Shown: in pieces, positions 57,401 through 64,000 of the stretch | Position numbering within the stretch: position 1 is the first letter of the stretch | Layout: each line of letters starts with the position of its first letter | Assembly: GCA_023313575.1 (NCBI GenBank) | Contig: JAJTTP010000004.1 | Coordinates: 1,550,001-1,614,000 of the forward strand | Direction of reading: 5' to 3' | Source of the DNA: Eutypella sp. D-1 | Lineage: Eukaryota; Ascomycota; Sordariomycetes; Xylariales; Diatrypaceae | DNA: 64,000 nucleotides | Translations under genes and position numbers: made by a program | Notes under the pieces: model-generated | Database searches by the model: none | Told to the model about the DNA's origin: nothing | What the model saw: the letters and a program-made list of their open reading frames with translations, nothing else

Positions 57401-60400
57401 GTCTTCGCGCCGCCCCTGCGCCCCGGAGTACCGGCAGGCGTCGCTTCACCATCAGTAGCCGGGGTGGCTTCCGAGTTAAATGTGGGGGCAGCGGCACGAC
57501 GAGGTCGTCTCCGCTCCCCACCCTCGCCAGCCTCCTGGGCCTCCTCGTTTTCGTTATCCCCGTTGCCTAGCTCCGAGACGAGTGCACTTGACCTCTGTTT
57601 GCCTCGGCCCTTCTTACGTTGCCTTGGTCTCTTCTTCAGCTTCTCTTTCAGGTTCAACTCCTCCTTCTCCTTCTTAAGGTAGTAGAACTGAATGCTGGTC
57701 CCGAAATCTCGGTTGGGGAGCGGGTCGGACACTCGACCCCACTGCTTGGGGAACTCGAGGTAGGCTTTTTCGAAAATGGCGTATTCCTCCTCGGTGAAGT
57801 TGTCGACAGGGGGCAGGACCTCCCAGGCGGCCACGATCTTCTCGGGTTGGACGAAGCCAGTCACGTCGGTGTAGGACTCGTTGTCCATCTCCTCTGGTGT
57901 CTGGTACTGGTCGGGCAGGACGGCCTCCTTTTCCGTTCGGTACTTTTCCTTCTCCGCACGGAGCTGCCGCTCTCTTTTCTCGTCTTCGACTCGTCGGGAC
58001 TCTTCGAGGATTCTCTCAAGATCGCGTTCTGAGGCATATCGGCTGCGCCTACTAGTCGACTCTGGTTTTGACTCAGCATGAAATCCGGGTTTTTGTCCAT
58101 TGGCGTCCATCATACTGGGCAAGCACGAAAACTTCTCGCGACTCTTGACTGCAAGCGGGTCATCTGACATAGTAAATCGCAGATATTGCTCGTAATTATC
58201 GGCATAGATCTTTCTCGACTGCGTCTGTTCGACTAATAGAGCCTGCGTCTCGTTCTTCAACTTGTTGAGAATGAAGCTGTTCAGGTCTAGTTGCGGGGCG
58301 TCCATCGATTTGACGAAAATGTCGTCTTCATACCACGGCTTCTCGTCGAATTCCGGCAAGGTATCGATCGGTGGCGTCGCGCCGTGCGTGCGGACGATAT
58401 CTATTCGCTGAAGGTCGACATCTTCGATCTCTGTATCGTCGTCATCGTCTTCTACAGATGGTGGGCTTGAGCCGCTTCCACTTTCACGTTTAGAGGGCTG
58501 CGCTTCGTCTTCAGGAGGGGTCTGTCTCGGAGGGGTTGAGACCCCGTTGAGCTGTGCTGCTGGGGGTGGGACTACAGCACTATCTTGACCAGCCTCGGGG
58601 GCATCCTCCATTACCACGTCTCCGTCGTCATGGCCCGGTTTCTTCTCGTCGATCATCGGCGGCGTCTTCGAAGGTGGCTCTTCGGTCTTTGTCTCATCGG
58701 CAAGGTTCGAGGACTTGGCAGGTTCCGGGGGTGCCGTGGGTTCTGCAGCCGGGGCAGCCGTAGGTCTCTCCGGTGGCGGCTCCATCACAGGGATGGCTGC
58801 CGCGAGATCCTGTTTAGGGCTGGGTTCCTTTTCGGGCTCGTGAGCGACAGCCTCATCTTTCGGTGTCTCGACGGTTCGTGTTTCGGGGGCGATATTGGCT
58901 TCTTCTGCGGGGTCAGGAATATCCGGGATGCGACCAACCATTGCTGCCAACCGTTCCGGCTCTTTGAGGACCCCTGTGATAGCATCTAACGAGGTCACAG
59001 CGTGTCTCACGATAGCATCTATAGGTATAGGTTCCCCGACTCCTTCAAATTTCTTTAGTTTCGCCTCCACGTCACGCATCTCGGACTCGAGCGACTCCCC
59101 GAAATCCTCATCATCATCCGATTCAGAGGACTGGTCGAGGACCGCTGGCTTCGGCTGCTTTCTTGGTAAAGAAATGCGAATCGCGGGTATGCTTATCGTA
59201 TGTGATCGGCGCTGCTTGGCATCTGTCTCGTCAGTCGTCATCGTGACATCTTTATCTCCCTCCCCTTCTTTATATACATGACGACGGGCTGCAGCGACAG
59301 CGTCCGCTGAAGTGTCCGCTGCATTTTCGACCTTGACGGGGTTAGAGATCGTAGTATCCTTTTGAGGTTTTTCAGAAGGCGAGCCAGCAGAGCGAGGCCT
59401 GCGCTCTGTCCTAACCGATTCCTGGCCAGAATCTGTAGAATGTGGACCACGAAACGCTCCATTGGCAGGGGGTTGCTGGCTGTCAGCTTTCGAATCGCTA
59501 CTGCGTGGCCGCCTGTCCGCTTCATTCTGCCGCTCGGGTTGGGCACTCTCAGAGCGGTACCCCATGGACTGAGGTTGGGTGGTACTCTGAGATCGGCTTG
59601 GCTTAGGAGATTCGGGCACCCGGTTCTTGAGGGCAGGGTTGATCCACTGTTTACTAGACGGGCCTGTACGCTGGGCACGAGGGCCAGATGGGATAGGCGG
59701 GCTACCTTCCGGGAACGGTGGCTTATTGGATGGTCCCGTGGGCGGTAGCCTGTTCTCCATGATAGGCGATGGCGTAGGGGGGCCCGGCCGGTCCTCCTTC
59801 AACGCTCTCGGGCCCGTGGGGGGTGTTTTACCTATTGCAGACCCGATATCGACTGACGATGCTGTCCTATTAGGAACAGATCCGAACGATGGCGCGGCAG
59901 GCGCCACGGGTGGTGGCGAAACGTCCTTCTTCGCTGGCGGCGGTTCATGCGAGGTCCTTTCCGACTTGGGTCGTGTCTCACGCTCACGGATATCACGGTC
60001 ATCCCTTGGATCTCGTGAACGAATGTCTGCGTCAAAGTAGCGGTTATCGCGTTCACGATCACGGTCATCCCGGTCCCGATAACGCCCCTCTTGAGAGCGA
60101 GCTCTGGGGGGAGGCCCGTACCTATCACGGTCATCATAGAAGGGACGGCCACGACCCCTGTCCCAGTCACCCCCTCGGCCTCTACCGCGGCCCCGACCAC
60201 CGTAACCGCCACGATAGGATGAGGGTCCGAAAGGGGGATCGGAGGATGACGATCCCGCAGAGAGTGGTCCATCCCTAGAGCCCCGCCGGGCGCGATCGGC
60301 ATCAACACCTAAAGGCGCGTCTCTCATGTCTCTAGCATCCCGAAAATCCCTGCCAATGGGGGATCTACCGCGAGGCGAGGGGCGGCGGCCGCGGAAACTA

Positions 60401-61106
60401 TCTCGATCTCTGTCTCTCCAATCTCCACGGTCGCGTTCGCGGCTGCGATCATCTCGATAGGGTGGGTCTCGGCGATCTCTGAAGTCCATGTCCCGATCCC
60501 TTCCGCGATCTCTACTATCATCCCGCCAGCCCCTACCTCTCCCGCGTCCCCGGCCACGAAAGTCGCCGGAATAGCCACCGCGGGGACCACTAGGTGGGTC
60601 GAGCAGGGCCTTCGGACCGCGAGGCGTGTCTCGAGGTATGTCCCGAGGTATGTCCCGGAAGTTGTCCCGGTTTGACTGGAAAGCTGCCGCGTTGTTGGAC
60701 CGCGACTCATTTGAAGAACGTCGCGGTCCTCCATCGCTATAGAGCGACCGCCGATCCGGAGAACGGTCTCGCGACCTGGAACGACGCGAGTCACCATCGT
60801 AGCGCGATGGCGGGTATCGGGAAGCCCTAGATCGGATTCATCAATGAGCACATAAGTCATCAAGCACCTGCATTCAATGGTTATATGACGATCCAAGACA
60901 CTTTCATGGCACTTGCCAGGTCCGAATAGAACAAACTATATTGGTGATGCTATGCTATGTCACAGGCAAAGGAGTAAGGGTGGCAAAGCACGTAGTGGGG
61001 ACTTGTACTCAGTCACGTAGAGTTCAATGTCAAGGATAGACTTATCATCATTGAGGTTTATGATAGAATGGAGAAGGGTTGTCTGTGTGTATGTGATTGC
61101 TTACAT
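54476..61106 (-). CDS. SNT1: Snt1-like two-SANT corepressor subunit, start codon split by an intron
   Basis: Three exons in transcript order: 61106-61105 (AT), 60826-56770, 56704-54476, giving 2095 residues. The second intron (65 nt) joins TKTAVM to VKNYYARRKD inside a SANT domain, uniting what would otherwise look like two genes. The N-terminus (MASRYPPSRYDG) and residues to ~330 are Arg/Asp/Gly-rich. A helical block lies near 825-900 (LDLNSFILNKLKNETQALL). SANT1 is at ~1003-1063 (EEEYAIFEKAYLEFPKQWGRV) and SANT2 at ~1319-1370 (YWSVPEATEFPLLLRSFGSDW). A polyglutamine tract lies at ~1197-1229, and the C-terminus is Pro/Gln-rich. This layout matches yeast Snt1, a Set3 histone deacetylase complex subunit related to NCoR/SMRT. 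Exon 1 is inferred from phase and a GTAAGC donor; the frame is closed by TGA just above exon 2. Confidence 0.82.
57142..57235 (-). repeat. CAG/CAA repeat encoding polyglutamine in the Snt1-like protein
   Basis: On the sense strand, mixed CAG and CAA codons encode 17 or more glutamines, two histidines, then about nine more glutamines. Interrupted CAG/CAA runs are more stable than pure ones, but length variation among strains is expected. Confidence 0.85.
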
Positions 61107-62822
61107 CGCAACTCGGGCCAAGCCAGCCCGCTGATACTTATTCAAGCCTATTCTTTAGTCGTTCATGGGCCTCATTAAAAACGTTTATTTATACCGGTCT
61201 TTTATAGACGTTATAGGATATGGAGTTGAATATCGGAGAATAACAAATCGTTAAAGAAGAAAAGATCGCGATGTTGTGTGGTCCTTGCTCGGTGTTCGGC
61301 TCGGTGGATCGTGAAAATCGTGAATCGTGGTGAAGCAACCCAAGGCAACCCAATTCGTATGTGGGAACGAAAAAGGGATAGTCGTAGAGTTCCGTGATAA
61401 CTACAGGAATAGTTACTCGAAGCCTGTGGTCAGATCCAGACAAAATTAGGGACTATAAAGTTCCGTGTTCAAGTACTGAATTCAGATGGCCTGAGATCGT
61501 ATGTCTTGTTGTCCTCGCGTCCACCAAGGAGGGCAAAATGCAGATAATAGCAAGCAAAATCTATACACGATGAAGTTTTGGAGTTGGCAGGAGAGTTTAG
61601 TTGCAGAGGCTGAAATTGGAGTTGTCTTGAAAAACAACCCGAACTGTTCGTTTACCATAAGCTAATCCTGATTGGGTTCAAGGTCAAGCATTTCATCCCA
61701 CTAGTGCTGGTAATTATTACTCCATGTTCCCCCGATGTACAGGATCCTTGCCGCATTGTATCTTTGCATGTACATAGTAACTATTCAGGTACATATTAGC
61801 CTTGAAGAATATCGGGTAGGTACAAGGTTATGTGCCCCATGTACCTTTAATAAACATTCAAGATCTGATATCTGATACATGGAGGACCTTGCTACTCGTG
61901 GCATAGCGCAGCTTTTAAGCATGCACGGTGGGGGACCGTGGCCACGCACTAACGGCAAGGCGCCTATTAAGGGTGCGGTAGGTGGTCTGTTTGGTCTGTT
62001 TGGTCTGTTGGTTATGATGGTCTGGCACATCTGGCAGCAGCAGCAGCCTGGGGGCTGCCTGGGTGGCGTGTAACGCTAATGTTGTTTCAAGCCGTTAAGA
62101 TCGGAGGTGCGGCATACCCAGCATACCCGGGACAGAGCAGCCGAGTCGAGGTTTTTTTATAAGTATTTTTTCTTTTTTTTTTTCTTTTCCTTGTCCAATT
62201 TTCTATCCATTTATCGGATGTTATTGATAACTAATACCTAAGCCATGCAGAGCAAATGTTTCTAATCTAATGCTTTAAGCGGGCTTATACGGCTATTGAA
62301 TCATACCCCTCCCCTCCTCTCCTTTTGCGGCATACTTAGGTACTTCTATTTATCGTTATCATTAATCGTTATCATACATTTTTAGAGACGTTATCTAGAC
62401 ATAATAAGGCAAATTCATATTCCTTCCAAGGTTGTTCTTACTAAAGTTCTCGAAGGAATTCGAGGATGACCAACCTGTTTGACAAGCCAAACCAAAGATA
62501 TCTGCTGTACTAGCCCGTAATTGGATATTGTTTGCACCCCCTTTTGTGTCCTCGTACTTCGGGTCTAGTTACGTAAGATCCCGGGAGGCTTCGTTGAAGA
62601 TATGGTAAGAAGTAGTTACAGTTCTTCTTGCCGAATAACTCACTACCTACATAGTATAGCTACATAATAAAATATTTCTAGAAGTTCCCCTAACATAACC
62701 TCGGGGACATTTCTATTGTAGAGTTCTCTCCTCCCTTCTTCGTTGAACTGGATTGTACGAAGCAAAATAAGAAAGAAAAAAACCAGGACGCATCTAGTCA
62801 TAAACCGCACCAAGTACAAAGC
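61107..62822. other. Divergent promoter region between the Snt1-like and deoxyhypusine synthase genes
   Basis: The flanking genes point apart, so both promoters lie here. T-runs occur at 62151-62187. No coding frame or RNA gene is supported. Confidence 0.5.
61186..61193 (-). promoter_or_regulatory. TATA-like element upstream of the Snt1-like start
   Basis: The minus strand reads TATAAATA about 80 nt upstream of the proposed split start codon. It fits a core promoter position, but is only a sequence match. Confidence 0.35.
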
Positions 62823-64000
62823 ATGTCTGACTCTACCCATTCGAATTTGCCTCCCTCTGAGGCTACGAATGCCGTCCTAGTTCCTTCCGCAGAGCTTCCC
62901 CAGGGAGTACAGAAGGTAGAGGAGATCGACTTCAACGACTTCAAGGGGAAGCAGATCACGGTAGACGATGTGATTCAACGCATGAGCCACATGGGCTTCC
63001 AGGCGACCTCCATGGGCGAGGCTGTTCGTATCATCAATGACATGGTTAGCACCAACGAGGACAAACCCAGTCACTTAAGAAGAAAGCAATGTATAGAAGT
63101 AACTAACACCAGCCATAAGCGAGCATGGAGGGATCCCGAAACAGGGGACAAGACCACCATCTTCCTAGGCTACACCTCGAACATGATCTCGTCGGGGCTC
63201 AGGGGCATCTTCCGTTACCTGGTGCAACACAAGCACGTATCATGCATTGTCACGACAGCGGGGGGCATCGAGGAGGATTTCATCAAGTGTCTCGGCGACA
63301 CGTACATGTCCTCCTTCCACGCGCCCGGCGCGGAACTCCGGTCGAAGGGTCTCAACCGCATAGGGAACCTGATGGTACCGAACGCGAACTACTGCGCTTT
63401 TGAGGATTGGGTGATGCCGATACTGGACAAAATGTTGGAGGAGCAGGAGGCGAGCAAGGGCACGGCGGACGAGATCAGCTGGACGCCGTCGAAAGTCATT
63501 CACCGGCTCGGCAAGGAGATTAACGACGAGAGATCGGTGTACTACTGGGCCTACAAGAACGACATTCCGGTCTTCTGCCCGGCGCTGACGGACGGGAGTT
63601 TGGGAGACATGCTCTACTTCCACACATTCAAGACATCACCGAGACAGCTCAAGATCGATCTCGTCGAGGACATACGGAAGGTCAACACCATCGCGGTCCG
63701 GGCACGGAGAGCTGGCATGATCATCCTAGGAGGTGGCGTTGTCAAGCACCACATCGCCAACGCCTGTCTCATGAGGAACGGCGCGGAGTCGGCGGTGTAC
63801 ATCAACACGGCCCAGGAGTTCGACGGCAGTGATGCAGGAGCACGCCCGGACGAGGCGATTTCCTGGGGGAAAATCAAAGCCGGCGCGGATCATGTCAAGG
63901 TAATGCAGCTCGTTTCCTTTTTTTTTTCTTTTTTGCTTTTTTTCCTGCATCGTGGGCTAGATGGCTAACCGTACCCGAACACAGGTCTACCTTGAAGCAT
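62823..64000 (+). CDS. DYS1: Deoxyhypusine synthase, 3' end beyond the window
   Basis: ATG at 62823. Exons: 62823-63044, 63120-63900, then from 63985 to the window edge. The 75-nt segment 63045-63119 is in frame and stopless, but is best read as an intron (GTTAGC donor, CTAAC branch, ATAAG acceptor), because removing it restores the family join [17 protein letters not shown]. The next intron starts GTAATG at 63901 and ends CACAG at 63984, joining DHVK to VYLEA. Family motifs include [46 protein letters not shown], and SWGKIK, whose Lys (~325 after splicing) is the active-site lysine forming the enzyme intermediate. The enzyme moves an aminobutyl group from spermidine to a lysine of eIF5A with NAD, the first step of hypusine formation, in the cytosol. 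It is an essential housekeeping gene. Confidence 0.93.

Noticed and set aside
54476..60489. Two separate neighbouring genes in place of one Snt1-like gene
   Set aside because: A 65-nt intron with GTAAGT and TCGTAG signals joins the frames within the second SANT domain, which is incomplete in either part alone.
1..64000. CRISPR arrays, rRNA genes, telomere repeats, viral insertions
   Set aside because: No regularly spaced repeats, rRNA-like blocks, TTAGGG runs or viral-type genes were recognised.

Overview
The window looks like nuclear DNA of a filamentous ascomycete (Pezizomycotina; Sordariomycetes is my guess, not proven). Genes are spaced kilobases apart. Introns are mostly 55-160 nt with GTRNGT-like donors and CTAAC/CTAAT branch points. 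Proteins typical of filamentous fungi are present: a Cdc11/Nud1-type septation scaffold, a GH128 wall enzyme, a microsomal P450 and an NLR-like ankyrin protein. There is no bacterial operon structure, CRISPR array or rRNA.

Layout. 1-0.9 kb: 3' end of a zinc-finger protein gene (+). 4.7-7.3 kb: five-exon atypical Hsp70-like ATPase (-). 9.0-10.2 kb: secreted GH128 glucanase-like protein (-). 10.2-15.1 kb: gene-poor, holding a 268-bp MITE-like element with 28-bp inverted ends and TA duplications. 15.2-17.1 kb: six-exon cytochrome P450 (+). 20.4-26.2 kb: 1921-residue LRR scaffold of the septation initiation network (-), divergent from a 1180-residue disordered protein (+, 27.7-31.2 kb). 31.8 kb: intron-containing tRNA-Leu(CAG). 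32.6-33.0 kb: relic of a Zn2Cys6 regulator. 33.8-39.6 kb: NLR-like gene (hydrolase-like, NACHT-like, ankyrin, ZZ finger) whose NTPase motifs are gone and which carries one in-frame TGA. 39.6-43.6 kb: gene-poor. 43.6-48.2 kb: inositol hexakisphosphate kinase (KCS1 type, +). 50.5-52.5 kb: RBM39/Rsd1-type splicing factor (-). 54.5-61.1 kb: Snt1-type two-SANT corepressor subunit (-). 62.8 kb to the right edge: deoxyhypusine synthase (+, 3' end outside).

Most genes are unrelated core functions (septation, splicing, chromatin, inositol pyrophosphates, hypusination of eIF5A) and do not form a pathway. The accessory part is 10-20 kb and 31-43 kb, where the MITE, the lone P450, the Zn2Cys6 relic and the degenerate NLR-like gene lie. 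I did not find a clear new multi-gene system. The most interesting objects are the NLR-like protein with lost Walker motifs, a start codon split by an intron, a stopless 75-nt intron in deoxyhypusine synthase, an overlapping uORF on KCS1, and recurrent C-runs in introns.

Gene models were built by eye from splice signals, reading phase and remembered family motifs. Exon borders are predictions and no alignment was run.
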